Under the pieces are notes generated by a model. It was not told the DNA's origin, ran no database searches, and was given only the letters and a program-made list of their open reading frames with translations. A stretch of 64,000 bases of DNA from CALXQW01 sp031553045 (GTDB taxonomy: Bacteria > Verrucomicrobiota > Verrucomicrobiia > Opitutales > Intestinicryptomonadaceae), in NCBI GenBank assembly GCA_031553045.1, contig JAVBLZ010000006.1, positions 124,001 to 188,000 on the forward strand, given 5' to 3'. Below are positions 26,481 to 35,287 of the stretch, in pieces. How positions within the stretch are numbered: position 1 is the first letter of the stretch; every line of letters starts with the position of its first letter. Made by a program: the position numbers and the translations under genes.

Positions 26481-27716
26481 ATGAATAAAAATCGAATAAT
26501 ACTTTTGTTTGCGATTTCCGCAATCTTGAGTTCTTGCGGCATCGTTGAGGAAATGTCTAAAGACTCGCCTTCAGACGCTTGGACATTCGGGGAAGATTTG
26601 GCGTTCTTTGCCAAGCACGAGGGCGCTTGTGTAGTTTTGGGCGAGGGTGAAAGTTTTATCGTGGCTTCTGCAAAGTGGCAGGGCAGGGTTTTGACAAGCA
26701 CTTTAAGCGGCGAAAGCGGTACAGGTTTGGGCTGGTATAACCGTTATCTTTTGGATTCAAAGAAAACTGAAACATACTCAAACCCGCTTGGTGGCGAAGA
26801 TGTTTTTGCCATAGGCCCTGAAGGTGGGGACGCTTCCATTTATTTTACAAGCGGCACGCTATATTCTTCCGATAACTGGAAAGCTCCTGAATTTATTTCA
26901 AACCAGCCTTGGAAGCTTGTCGCCAAGACAGACACTCAAGCAAAGTTTGAAAAAGACGCCCAGTTTGAAAATTCAAAAGGCACTGTATTTAAAATTAAGG
27001 CAGAGCGTGAAATTTCATTCATCAACAGGAAAGAAACTGAGACTATCTTGGGACTAGAGATACCAAATACCGTTAAAACCGTAGCTTACCAATCTTTGAA
27101 TAAGCTCACCAACACTGGAAACACACCTTGGGATGAAAAATCAGGCATGTTGAATATAGCCGTAAAATCTTCATATCATGCAAATGACACTACCGTTGTC
27201 TGCATTCCGTACAAGTCTGGCGACAATCCTGAAATGGGCGACATCTTAAAAAGCGACAATATTGCAGGTGGCGCAATCCCGATTTTTTCTGTGGAAAAAG
27301 ATTTCATCAAGATGGATGTGCACGCCAAAAGGCTTGAAAATATCGGCATTAATGCGCAACGCAGCAAAGGCATTATGATTAGTTATGATTCCAACAACAA
27401 TTTGCTAACGGTTGTAACTTATATGCGTCCTTCAAGCGCAAGGGGATATTTGTCATCCTCATTCCGCAGGGTTGATGCAGGCGGTCAGGGCGATGCAATA
27501 AGCGTATTCAACAATGGTCCGGCAGAACAAGGCGCATTTTACGCAATGCCTTTTTATCAGGTTTCAACGTATTCTCCCGCACTTTTGTTACCCGCAGGCA
27601 AGACACAATTTCACTTGCAGCGCACGTTCCATTTTAGCGGTTCTGAATATGAGCTTGGCGTAATCGCCTACAAACTCACCGGAATTTCCATGAAGAATAT
27701 TCGTGGTGATGAGTAA
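26481..27716 (+). CDS. Lipoprotein of a DUF6786-like family
   Basis: 411 residues. The N-terminus is a lipoprotein signal (NRIILLFAISAILSSCG, lipidated Cys near residue 19). The mature protein is rich in beta strand. It resembles the DUF6786 family of PVC and Bacteroidota lipoproteins in recurrent features (a FGEDLAFFAKHEG opening, GWYNRYLLDS, GGEDVFAIGPEGG, FHFSGSEYELGVIAYK end); this assignment is from memory of the pattern and moderately secure. The function is unknown; some carbohydrate-active proteins share this kind of beta-sandwich. The ATG at 26481 is used; a TTG two codons upstream is less likely. A strong terminator follows. Confidence 0.75.
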   Translation: MNKNRIILLFAISAILSSCGIVEEMSKDSPSDAWTFGEDLAFFAKHEGACVVLGEGESFIVASAKWQGRVLTSTLSGESGTGLGWYNRYLLDSKKTETYSNPLGGEDVFAIGPEGGDASIYFTSGTLYSSDNWKAPEFISNQPWKLVAKTDTQAKFEKDAQFENSKGTVFKIKAEREISFINRKETETILGLEIPNTVKTVAYQSLNKLTNTGNTPWDEKSGMLNIAVKSSYHANDTTVVCIPYKSGDNPEMGDILKSDNIAGGAIPIFSVEKDFIKMDVHAKRLENIGINAQRSKGIMISYDSNNNLLTVVTYMRPSSARGYLSSSFRRVDAGGQGDAISVFNNGPAEQGAFYAMPFYQVSTYSPALLLPAGKTQFHLQRTFHFSGSEYELGVIAYKLTGISMKNIRGDE

Positions 27717-27725
27717 TAAATTTTA

Positions 27726-27754
27726 TGGGAGGATTTATTCCTCTCATTTTTTTT
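27726..27754 (+). terminator. Terminator-like hairpin between the lipoprotein gene and the M42 peptidase gene
   Basis: TGGGAGGA pairs with TCCTCTCA (8 bp, one wobble) around a 5-nt loop and is followed by eight T residues (27747-27754). It starts 9 nt after the lipoprotein stop and ends 12 nt before the ATG of the next gene, so that gene depends on read-through or regulated antitermination unless a promoter is hidden here. Confidence 0.8.
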
Positions 27755-27766
27755 GAAAAAACTTTT

Positions 27767-28831
27767 ATGAAAGAAATTAAACCTGACGCATTTTTTAAAG
27801 ATTTACTGGTCTCTCGCTCTCCGACGGGGCATGAGTTTGAGGCAACGGCAGTTATAGAAAAGCACATAAAACCTTTTGCCGATTCTATCACAAAGGATGT
27901 CTTGGGGAATCGCTTTGCAACCCTCGGCAAATCTGGCAAGACGCTCATGCTTGCAGGCCATATAGACGAAATAGGCTTTATAGTAACCTATATAGACGAT
28001 AACGGCTTTTTGTTTTTTGAACAACTCGGCGGGCATGACAACGTGATGATTGCTGGCAGAAGGGTAACCGTGCTTGCAAAAGGCGGCGCAGTTTATGGCG
28101 TTACCGGCAAAAAAGCAATACACCTTATGGAGGCTAATGAGCGCAAAGAAGTTCCGGAAACTCACAAGATTTGGATAGACATTGGCGCAAATTCAAAGGC
28201 GGAGGCTGAAAAGCTCGTTTCTGTTGGCGACAGTGTGGTGTATGACGTGGGTTTGGCGCAGATTTCAGGCTCAAAATATACCGCCAGAGCTTTTGATGAC
28301 AAGGCTGGTTGCTATGTGGCTTTTGAAGTTTTAAAACGCATATCAAAAAGCAAATCAAAGCTTTCTTGCAAGCTTGTTAGTGTTGCCACAGTACAAGAAG
28401 AAATAGGCACGCGCGGCGCATGGCCAGCCTCTTATGCGGTCAACCCCGATATTGCCATTGCAATAGATGTTGAACACGCAACAGACTATCCTTATTCAGA
28501 CAAACATAAGCACGGCGCAGTAAAACTAGGGGCGGGCCCAGTGATTTCCAGAGGTCCGAACATGAATCCCATTTTGGTTGATAGGCTTATTGAAATTGCG
28601 AGGCTTTTGCAGATACCATATCAAATCAACGCTGAAAGCAAACCTACGGGTACGGACGCAAGGATTATGCAGATGTCTCGCAGTGGTGTTGCAACAGGGC
28701 TGATTGGTATTCCGCTTAGATATATGCACACGCCGTCGGAGGTTGCCGATTTAAACGACATCGAAAACACGATTAAGCTTCTTGAAGCCTTTGCATTATC
28801 TTTGAAAAAATCTGACGACTTTACATTTTAA
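27767..28831 (+). CDS. M42-family metallo-aminopeptidase
   Basis: A cytosolic di-metal peptidase of 354 residues, similar to PepA/YsdC and FrvX proteins once annotated as endoglucanases. Expected ligands are visible: GHIDEIGF (His at about 65), ARAFDDKAG (bridging Asp), TVQEEIGTRG (catalytic Glu followed by metal Glu), AIDVEHA and RYMHTPSE near the C-terminus. Family members form large tetrahedral complexes that trim peptides. I start at the ATG at 27767, since the longer frame from 27725 would translate the terminator hairpin. hemD follows after 1 nt. Confidence 0.92.
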   Translation: MKEIKPDAFFKDLLVSRSPTGHEFEATAVIEKHIKPFADSITKDVLGNRFATLGKSGKTLMLAGHIDEIGFIVTYIDDNGFLFFEQLGGHDNVMIAGRRVTVLAKGGAVYGVTGKKAIHLMEANERKEVPETHKIWIDIGANSKAEAEKLVSVGDSVVYDVGLAQISGSKYTARAFDDKAGCYVAFEVLKRISKSKSKLSCKLVSVATVQEEIGTRGAWPASYAVNPDIAIAIDVEHATDYPYSDKHKHGAVKLGAGPVISRGPNMNPILVDRLIEIARLLQIPYQINAESKPTGTDARIMQMSRSGVATGLIGIPLRYMHTPSEVADLNDIENTIKLLEAFALSLKKSDDFTF

Positions 28832-28832
28832 A

Positions 28833-29615
28833 ATGTCCGCAAAAAAAAACACAAATCTGAGGGTTGTTTTGACCCGACAAAATAATGATGAACTGTCTTT
28901 GTCTCTGACAAAGCTTGGCGTTGATGTGCTTGAAATCCCGCTTATAGACACTATTTACGGCGTTATTGAAGATGATGCGGCAGATTTTTTTAATTCAATA
29001 GCAACTTATGATTGGGCAACTTTTGCAAGCCCCAATGGCGTAAGGGGGTTCTTCAAAGAATTTTTTAAAAAATTTGCGGACATACGCTGCATAGGCCCGA
29101 TGCGCATAGCTTGCGTTGGGGAAGCAACGGCAAAAATGCTTGCTGAATTTCATCTTGCTTCAGACATAGTTGCCAGCCCTCAAAATGCCGACACTATGGC
29201 GGATGCCATGTTGGAATTTGAGTCTTTAGATAATCGCAACATACTTTGTGTCGGGGGCAATCTTTCCAACAAGGCGTATATAAAGAAACTTGAAGAAAAG
29301 GGCGGCGCAATGGCCGAGTTTTTTGAAGTTTATAAGACAATACATCTTAGCCCAAAAGCGGATGATAAAATCGTGAAAGATTTTAAAAAGTTCGGTGCAG
29401 ATTACATAGTTTTTGCCAGTTCATCTGCAGTTGAATCTTTTGTGAAAAATGCAAAAACTTTTTCTCTTGAAAAAGGTGCGGCTGCTCCAAAGGCGATTTC
29501 AATAGGCCCTTCAACTACGGAATCCATAAAAAAATACAATATCCCGCTTGCTTACGAGGCTAAAGAGGCTTCAGTTGACGGCATTTTAGCGGTTCTAAAA
29601 AATATTGTTAAATAG
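28833..29615 (+). CDS. hemD: Uroporphyrinogen-III synthase
   Basis: HemD closes and inverts ring D of hydroxymethylbilane to make uroporphyrinogen III for haem and sirohaem. It is a weakly conserved two-lobed protein. Typical features here are RVVLTRQNNDELSLSL at the start, WATFASPNGVRGFF near residue 66, CVGEATAKML near 92, and a second lobe with DYIVFASSSAVESF and AISIGPSTTESI. At 260 residues the length fits. It follows the M42 gene with 1 nt between. Its 3' end overlaps the convergent amidohydrolase gene by 21 nt. Haem use fits with cydAB and bacterioferritin in this window. Confidence 0.88.
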   Translation: MSAKKNTNLRVVLTRQNNDELSLSLTKLGVDVLEIPLIDTIYGVIEDDAADFFNSIATYDWATFASPNGVRGFFKEFFKKFADIRCIGPMRIACVGEATAKMLAEFHLASDIVASPQNADTMADAMLEFESLDNRNILCVGGNLSNKAYIKKLEEKGGAMAEFFEVYKTIHLSPKADDKIVKDFKKFGADYIVFASSSAVESFVKNAKTFSLEKGAAAPKAISIGPSTTESIKKYNIPLAYEAKEASVDGILAVLKNIVK

Positions 29616-30482
29616 CAAATTTGCGTTTTTAAAAAAGAATTTTTCTGCCGAGTCTGTGGGTACATTTGCTGAGGCTTCGGTTTTAAAAGTTTTCATTTCT
29701 GCATCTAAAAACTTTTTCGGATATAGGCGCAAGGGATAATCTGAACCGTATAAAGCATTGTCAGGCAGGATTTTTATAGCACGTTCCCAAACATCGCTTG
29801 AATAAAGGAGTGAAGATGCTGCGCTGTCATAATAAACATTGCTAGGATGCGTGAATCCATCTTCAAAAATTATGCCGCCGCCCCAGTGCGCAAAAATAAA
29901 TTTTGCTTCTGGCACTTTTTCTGCAAGCAGATGCGCTGAATCATTATCAGTGTCAACTTTGCCTAAATAATTTCTGGATGTTTTTTCCGTACAATGTAAG
30001 GAAATCGGCAAAGATTCCCTCGCTGCAATTTTAACAAGCTCAATAAAACTTTCAGACAAATAGGAAAATTTTTGTATGCCGCAATGAAGCTCTCCAATAC
30101 CGATGAATCCTAACTTTTTTGCAGATTCAATTATAGTTTTTGAAGTTTCAAAATCTGCCGGATTTATAGATGCAAAAGCTTTAAGTCTATCAGGATATTG
30201 AGATATTACCTTGGCTAAAATTTCATTAAATTCAAAACAAGTATGCGCATTTTCCCAGTACCAACCCAGTATTATGGCACGTTCGACACCCGCCGTATCC
30301 ATGTCCGACAAAAATTTTTCTATACTCGGGAAAGATTGCAAGCTGCGTTTGCCGTCGGGGCGTTTGCCCACCAAATTTACCCAATAGTTTTCAGCACGTT
30401 CCTTCGCCCAATCAATGGGGTTGGGGTGCATTAAGTCCGTAGGATAATAATGCGTGTGGGAATCTATGCACCTACATTCCAT
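29595..30482 (-). CDS. Amidohydrolase_2-family metal-dependent hydrolase
   Basis: 295 residues with the TIM-barrel amidohydrolase pattern: an N-terminal metal motif CIDSHTHYYP, a GIGELHCG strand, a central SLHC, FIFAHWGGG carrying another His, and a terminal LYGSDYPLRLYP with the catalytic Asp. This is the group that includes 2-pyrone-4,6-dicarboxylate lactonases and decarboxylases; the substrate is not predictable. No signal peptide is present. Its start overlaps the 3' end of uppP by 11 nt, so it is likely co-transcribed after it, and its 3' end overlaps hemD. Confidence 0.85.
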   Translation of the reverse strand: MECRCIDSHTHYYPTDLMHPNPIDWAKERAENYWVNLVGKRPDGKRSLQSFPSIEKFLSDMDTAGVERAIILGWYWENAHTCFEFNEILAKVISQYPDRLKAFASINPADFETSKTIIESAKKLGFIGIGELHCGIQKFSYLSESFIELVKIAARESLPISLHCTEKTSRNYLGKVDTDNDSAHLLAEKVPEAKFIFAHWGGGIIFEDGFTHPSNVYYDSAASSLLYSSDVWERAIKILPDNALYGSDYPLRLYPKKFLDAEMKTFKTEASANVPTDSAEKFFFKNANLLFNNIF

Positions 30483-31521
30483 TTGCTAAAATTAAAACTA
30501 TGAGAAATGCCGCTAACATGAATCTGTAATAAGAAAAGGGCACAAGCCCGCGTGTGTTTAAAAATTTAACCAACCATTTTACGGAAACTGCCGCACTAAA
30601 GAATGCTACAATCAAACCCAAAACCAAGGGCCCGCATGAAAGCGCTTGAAGTATGTTAGACCCGTCTTTTGCAATTTTGTATAAAGACGCCGCCGATAAA
30701 GTTATCAGCCCCAAAAGAAAACTAAATTCCGCAGCCTTAGACGGCTTTAAGCCCGACAAATAACCGCCCAAAATTGTCATCATAGACCTGCTTGTCCCTG
30801 GCCAAAGCGCAACGCATTGCATTAAACCAATCATGAGCGACTGTTTGATTGAAAGATTATGCAAATCAAAATTTTCAGATGTTGAAGTCTTATGAGCATC
30901 GTACTTTTTTTGCACAAACATCATAAGCAGACCACCCGCAAATAATGCAATGGCGACAGGCAAAATCCCAAAAAGATATTCTTCAATATAATTTTTTAAG
31001 AGCAAACCAAGCACCACGGCAGGCAAAAATGCGACAATCAAATTGCGCAAAACCAGAAGACCGTTTTTATCTTTGCCCAAGACACCCATCAGCATCTTCA
31101 TAAGGCTACTCCAATAAATAATTACAACCGCAAATATTGCGCCTATTTGTATTATGATGGCATAGGCGTCTGTGGCTTCTTTCATTGTGAATGGCATCTG
31201 TTTACCAGCATCATCCAACTTTTTTGAATATATGATATTGCCTTTTGAATCTGTGAGGGGTGTCTGGCTTTCAAGCCCCAAGAAATAATTTGCGATTATC
31301 AAGTGCCCTGTGGAAGATATTGGCAGATATTCTGTAACGCCCTCAACCAAACCCAGTACGAGCGCATCAAGGTATGATACATCCGCTTTTTCCAAATTTG
31401 TTTGCGTATCAACTTTTACCTGTGCATCGACAGGTGGTTGGGCATTTTGCGGCTGTGCAAGCATGGAGTTTGCAAAAAATGCGGATAATATAAGCAATGT
31501 TATGTTGATTTTTTTAGTCAT
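30472..31521 (-). CDS. uppP: Undecaprenyl-diphosphatase UppP/BacA with an unusual N-terminal extension
   Basis: Dephosphorylates undecaprenyl pyrophosphate to recycle the lipid carrier for cell wall and surface polysaccharides, in the inner membrane. Signature motifs are EGVTEYLPISSTGHLI near residue 60 and LWPGTSRSMMTILGG near 244, with about eight membrane helices. At 349 residues it is about 75 longer than E. coli UppP. The extra length is a signal-peptide-like start plus a Gln/Pro-rich linker (residues 1-48) and an insertion of about 25 residues after the first helix (ESQTPLTDSKGNIIYSKKLD). It follows recR by 2 nt. Confidence 0.94.
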   Translation of the reverse strand: MTKKINITLLILSAFFANSMLAQPQNAQPPVDAQVKVDTQTNLEKADVSYLDALVLGLVEGVTEYLPISSTGHLIIANYFLGLESQTPLTDSKGNIIYSKKLDDAGKQMPFTMKEATDAYAIIIQIGAIFAVVIIYWSSLMKMLMGVLGKDKNGLLVLRNLIVAFLPAVVLGLLLKNYIEEYLFGILPVAIALFAGGLLMMFVQKKYDAHKTSTSENFDLHNLSIKQSLMIGLMQCVALWPGTSRSMMTILGGYLSGLKPSKAAEFSFLLGLITLSAASLYKIAKDGSNILQALSCGPLVLGLIVAFFSAAVSVKWLVKFLNTRGLVPFSYYRFMLAAFLIVLILANGM

Positions 31522-31523
31522 AA

Positions 31524-32120
31524 TTAAATTGTCTTTCTTGAGTCTAGGGCGCTTCTGATTGTGCCTGAATCTGCAAACCCAAGCTGACTGCCGCTAGGAA
31601 GCCCAAAACCTATTCTGGTGATTTTAATTTTTTTGTCCGCAACGATTCTGTCTTGAATATAGTGGCAGGTTGCTTCGGCTTCCATATCGTTTGAAAGCGC
31701 CAAGATAAGTTCAGACACAATGCCGCTTTCAATGCGTTCTGTTAGGGTTTCAAAATTCAAATCTGAAGGGCCGATTCTGTGCAATGGAGAAAGTTTGCCG
31801 CCCAAAATATGATAGCGCCCACGCCATGCGCCCGCACGTTCAATGGCGTCAACATCGCTGGCTTTTTCAACAATGCAAATCAAAGATTCATTTCTGGAAG
31901 TGTCTGCGCAAATTGCGCAGGGTTTGTTATGCTCTGAAATTCCGTGGCAAATAGGGCAGGCGCTGACGTGCAACAACGCCTCAGTTATAGAATCCAACAA
32001 GCCTTGCGCTTCTTGCCTATTTTCAATGCAAAGGTGCAAAGCAATGCGCTCAGCACTTCTAAACCCGAGCCCGGGGAGCTTTTTAAGAGTGCCTTTAAGC
32101 TTGTCGAAATGTTCGCCCAT
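31524..32120 (-). CDS. recR: Recombination mediator RecR
   Basis: RecR works with RecO and RecF to load RecA on gapped DNA. At 198 residues it has the N-terminal helix-hairpin-helix KLPGLGFRSAERIA, the zinc finger C-P-I-C...C-A-I-C at about residues 55-71, and a Toprim domain beginning LICIVEKASDVDAIE. It lies 14 nt after ybaB, the pairing usual in bacteria. Confidence 0.96.
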   Translation of the reverse strand: MGEHFDKLKGTLKKLPGLGFRSAERIALHLCIENRQEAQGLLDSITEALLHVSACPICHGISEHNKPCAICADTSRNESLICIVEKASDVDAIERAGAWRGRYHILGGKLSPLHRIGPSDLNFETLTERIESGIVSELILALSNDMEAEATCHYIQDRIVADKKIKITRIGFGLPSGSQLGFADSGTIRSALDSRKTI

Positions 32121-32134
32121 CAGACTAAAACTTT

Positions 32135-32443
32135 TTACATAAAGCCGGGGAAAGAGAATCCGCCGGTAACTTTACCCATCTCATCTTCACTTTTTTTCTT
32201 TGCGTTTTCGACAGCTTCTTTGACGGCTTGCAGTATTACGCTTTCAACCGTTGCAACGTCTTCTTTAAGAAATTCAGGGTCCAACTTGATATTTTTAAGC
32301 GTGCCTTGCCCGTTGACAATAACCTTGACCGCCCCGCCGCCTGCAGAAGTTTCAAGCTCAAGACTTTCCAGTTCAGACTGGATGTTTTCCATCGCTTTTT
32401 GCATTTTCTGGGCTTGTTTTAATAATTTGCCTACGCCTGCCAT
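32135..32443 (-). CDS. YbaB/EbfC nucleoid-associated protein
   Basis: A small (102 residues) DNA-binding protein, dimeric, with the family pattern LLKQAQKMQKAMENIQ and the central GGGAVKVIVNGQG followed by LKNIKLDPEFL. A good Shine-Dalgarno motif (AAGGAG, about 9 nt before the ATG) fixes the start at 32443; the open frame extends 38 codons further upstream but without family similarity. It is the middle gene of holA-ybaB-recR. Confidence 0.94.
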   Translation of the reverse strand: MAGVGKLLKQAQKMQKAMENIQSELESLELETSAGGGAVKVIVNGQGTLKNIKLDPEFLKEDVATVESVILQAVKEAVENAKKKSEDEMGKVTGGFSFPGFM

Positions 32444-32534
32444 AATTAGATTCTCCTTAAAAGTTAGTATTGTTAGATTTAAAATTATCAAATAGATGTT
32501 AAAATCACATTTGCGTCTTTCAAGATAAATTTTA

Positions 32535-33665
32535 TTAAACTGAAAGAGAGCGTACAAACAAATCCCTCATTACAGATTCATCTTGAGCTCCGCTTTTAAG
32601 AAGGTCTTCAAAGGCCTTTGCAAAATTAAATTGGAAAGACAAAAGTTTTTTCATGCTAAACTTTGCCGCAAAAGGCCCGAGCTTTTGCCCTGCATACCAA
32701 GCGTTTTGAGAAAAAACATTATAATTTGTTTTTGGTGCGGCACTTTCAAACATTTCTCCATACATCATTGCGGCATTTTCCATCGCAGACTTTGAAACGC
32801 CACGTGCCGACGCATTCACAGCACCTTCTTCAATAAGAGCTCTTATTTGAATAAGTATGGAATTTTGGCTTTGCAGTGTGGATATGATAGGGCGTGCACT
32901 TGCACTTTTGTTCGTAAAGAAATATCTATGCATAGTTTCCAGAGCAAGGTCTAGATTGCCTGAATAAAAGGCTTCGGCAATGTCTGAAAATTTGCCGCTA
33001 TCCCCAAAAATCGGCACCATTTCAAGAACGTTTTTTTCAGAAATTTCCGCACCGTTAAATCCGACATAGGTTGCAAGTTTTGTAAGTTCTTGAATAGCCA
33101 TTCTTGGGCTGCCGGCAACTATTGAAACTAAAGCTTCCAAAGCTTCTGCTGAAATTTTAACTTCAAGCGTTTTGCATTTTTCTAGAAGAAGGCTTTTTGT
33201 GGTCTCTAAAAGACGTTCTGCAGAATTACCAAAATCGTCTTTAATTTTAAAATCTTGGCAATCTGCAAATTTTTGGAAGCGTTTGTAGGCGGAAGTTCCC
33301 CTATCGACAGGGCAGGCGCTTATTACAACGCTTGCAACATCGGCATCCAAGCCTTCAAGAAAATCCAGCAACTTTTCAATGCAAGTTTTTGCAAGTTCAC
33401 TTTTACCCACGGTGTTGTTAAAGAAATTGGCGTTGCGCATCCAGATAACTTTTTTTCCGCCAAATAAAGACATAGTACGTGCGCCCTCTACAGCATTTGA
33501 ACAAGCTTTTTCAACGTCTGAGGCGTTGTTGCAGGTACAGTCGATGATTTCTTTAGACATATCGTCCGTTATGTCTTTGCACAGCTCTTCAAAGATTTCT
33601 CTTGCGGTATTTGCCGACAAATAATCGTCGTCCGAACTGATAAAATATGTTGATTTTGCGCTCAC
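32535..33665 (-). CDS. holA: DNA polymerase III subunit delta
   Basis: HolA opens the beta clamp as part of the clamp loader. The protein is 376 residues and weakly conserved. Supporting signs are the N-terminal YFISSDDDYLSANTAREIF, the MSLFGGKKVIWMRNANFF strand-helix, the central SPRMAIQELTKLATYVG typical of delta subunits, and the C-terminal helical collar domain. The start is a GTG at 33665. It sits 91 nt upstream of ybaB, where most bacteria have dnaX, another clamp-loader gene. Confidence 0.85.
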   Translation of the reverse strand: MSAKSTYFISSDDDYLSANTAREIFEELCKDITDDMSKEIIDCTCNNASDVEKACSNAVEGARTMSLFGGKKVIWMRNANFFNNTVGKSELAKTCIEKLLDFLEGLDADVASVVISACPVDRGTSAYKRFQKFADCQDFKIKDDFGNSAERLLETTKSLLLEKCKTLEVKISAEALEALVSIVAGSPRMAIQELTKLATYVGFNGAEISEKNVLEMVPIFGDSGKFSDIAEAFYSGNLDLALETMHRYFFTNKSASARPIISTLQSQNSILIQIRALIEEGAVNASARGVSKSAMENAAMMYGEMFESAAPKTNYNVFSQNAWYAGQKLGPFAAKFSMKKLLSFQFNFAKAFEDLLKSGAQDESVMRDLFVRSLSV

Positions 33666-33791
33666 CAGATAAATATGATTTTTAGTTAAGCGTCTATGTC
33701 AATATCTGAAAAATAAAATCATATATTGAAAAGCTTTGGCAAATTTGCTAGACACTTTAACAGAAAATATGACTGGAGTACCTTACATAAT

Positions 33792-35078
33792 ATGCCGGAA
33801 CCGATTAATGTAGTGCTGGATTCGGAAAAAGTTCAAAAAGCCGTGCTTGTCGGGGTGTGTCTTAAAGATGAAAATCCTGAGAAAACCAAAAGCCTGCTGG
33901 ATGAGCTTGAAGAACTTGTTAAAAATATAAATATCGGCATTGCCGATAAAATCATTGCAAGAATTCAAGAACCTAACCCGCATTATTTGGTGGGGTCGGG
34001 CAAATTTGCAGATATCGTTTCTTTGGCTAAAAAACTTGAGGCGGATTGCATAGTTTTTGATGCGCCGCTTAGTCCGGCACAGCAAAGAAATTGGGAAAAA
34101 GACGGCAATATATGCGTAATAGACAGGCAGGAGGTCATACTGGATATCTTTGCTGAAAGAGCGCAAACCAAAGAGGCCAGATTGCAAGTAGAGCTTGCAA
34201 GGCTTGAATATTCCTTGCCAAGACTAAAACGTGCGTGGACGCATTTGAGCAGGCAAAGAGGCGGCGGCGTTACCCAGCGTGGCGAGGGTGAAAGTCAGCT
34301 AGAGCTTGACCAGCGCATAATCAGACAAAGAATTGCAAGGCTCAAAGAAGACTTGATTGGCGTAAAATCTTTGCGTCAAACCCAGCGCAAACGCAGAACA
34401 AAATCTCAAGTGCCAACTTGCGCCATTGTGGGTTACACAAATGCGGGTAAATCTTCTTTATTAAATGCCTTGGCTGGCAGCAATGTGCTTGCTCAAGACA
34501 AACTCTTTGCAACGCTTGACCCAACCACACGCAAAGTGTCTTTGCCCAGAGGTTCAACCGTCCTTCTTACAGACACTGTGGGCTTTGTGCGCAATTTGCC
34601 GCATCAATTTTTTGACGCATTTAAAGCCACTCTTGAGGAAGCTGTGCTTTCCGATTTTCTTTTACACGTTGTGGATTCTTCAAATGAGGAAGCATTTGAA
34701 CATATAGACACCACAAATTCAGTCCTTAAAGAATTAGGCGCAGACTTTAAAAAAATTCTGATTGTAATGAACAAGATTGACATTCCTGCTGAGGAGACGC
34801 TGCATTTGCGGCTGAGGGCAAAGTATCCTGAGGCTTGTTTTGTAAGCGTTAGGGCGAGGCAAAATCTTGAAAATCTTTTGCGATTGATTGAAGACTATGC
34901 GCAAAGCGGGTATCAGGAGATGTCTTTATTAATCCCGCATTCAAAATACAAGTTGATTGCGGCTTTGTATGACCACGCAAGCATATTGCTGAAAAAAGAG
35001 TCTGACGACGGGGTGCTTATCAAAGCAAATATTCCCAAAAGTTTATCCGCCGAATATTCCCAATATTCCGTGAGTTAG
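33792..35078 (+). CDS. hflX: Ribosome-associated GTPase HflX
   Basis: HflX splits stalled or heat-stressed ribosomes. It has the N-terminal HflX domain (KAVLVGVCLKDEN; NPHYLVGSGKF; PLSPAQQRNWE), the RQRGGGVTQRGEGESQLELD linker, and the GTPase domain with G1 GYTNAGKSS near residue 215, DTVGFVRNLP (G3) and NKID (G4), plus a short C-terminal domain. I prefer the ATG at 33792 (428 residues), where family similarity begins; a TTG at 33726 would add 22 residues. It is a single-gene unit followed by a bidirectional terminator. Confidence 0.94.
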   Translation: MPEPINVVLDSEKVQKAVLVGVCLKDENPEKTKSLLDELEELVKNINIGIADKIIARIQEPNPHYLVGSGKFADIVSLAKKLEADCIVFDAPLSPAQQRNWEKDGNICVIDRQEVILDIFAERAQTKEARLQVELARLEYSLPRLKRAWTHLSRQRGGGVTQRGEGESQLELDQRIIRQRIARLKEDLIGVKSLRQTQRKRRTKSQVPTCAIVGYTNAGKSSLLNALAGSNVLAQDKLFATLDPTTRKVSLPRGSTVLLTDTVGFVRNLPHQFFDAFKATLEEAVLSDFLLHVVDSSNEEAFEHIDTTNSVLKELGADFKKILIVMNKIDIPAEETLHLRLRAKYPEACFVSVRARQNLENLLRLIEDYAQSGYQEMSLLIPHSKYKLIAALYDHASILLKKESDDGVLIKANIPKSLSAEYSQYSVS

Positions 35079-35103
35079 ACGCCAAAATTTAATGCAATGT
35101 AGA

Positions 35104-35149
35104 ATAAAAAAAGCAAAGTAGCTCTTGTAAAGCACCTTGCTTTTTTTTT
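35104..35149. terminator. Bidirectional terminator between hflX and tRNA-Ala
   Basis: AAGCAA pairs with TTGCTT and, after a small internal loop, GCT pairs with AGC. The plus strand continues with nine T residues (35141-35149). The minus strand has a T-run opposite the A-run at 35105-35111. It can serve hflX and the convergent tRNA-Ala. Confidence 0.75.
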
Positions 35150-35156
35150 AATTTTT

Positions 35157-35229
35157 TGGAGACGATGAGGTTCGAACTCACGACCCCCACAATGCCATTG
35201 TGGTGCTCTTCCAACTGAGCTACGTCCCC
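35157..35229 (-). tRNA. tRNA-Ala (anticodon GGC)
   Basis: The minus strand folds as a cloverleaf. The acceptor is GGGGACG with CGTCTCC (one wobble) and discriminator A. The D stem is GCTC/GAGC and the anticodon stem CCACA/TGTGG, with loop ATGGCAT and anticodon GGC (reads GCC, Ala). The T arm is GTGAG-TTCGAAC-CTCAT. CCA is not encoded. Confidence 0.95.
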
Positions 35230-35242
35230 TTAAAAGCCCAAA

Positions 35243-35271
35243 ATAAAACTATTTAAAAAGATTACAGTCAA
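35243..35271 (-). promoter_or_regulatory. Sigma-70-like promoter for tRNA-Ala
   Basis: On the minus strand TTGACT (35271-35266) and TTTTAT (35248-35243) are 17 nt apart and lie just upstream of the tRNA 5' end at 35229. The -35 matches consensus in five of six positions and the -10 in four. Confidence 0.5.
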
Positions 35272-35287
35272 CAAAAATTTGCAAATT

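Noticed and set aside
27725..27766. Upstream in-frame start for the M42 peptidase gene and the GGAGG in the hairpin as its ribosome site
   Set aside because: The upstream segment forms a terminator hairpin, and GGAGG is about 35 nt from the family-consistent ATG, too far to act as a Shine-Dalgarno.
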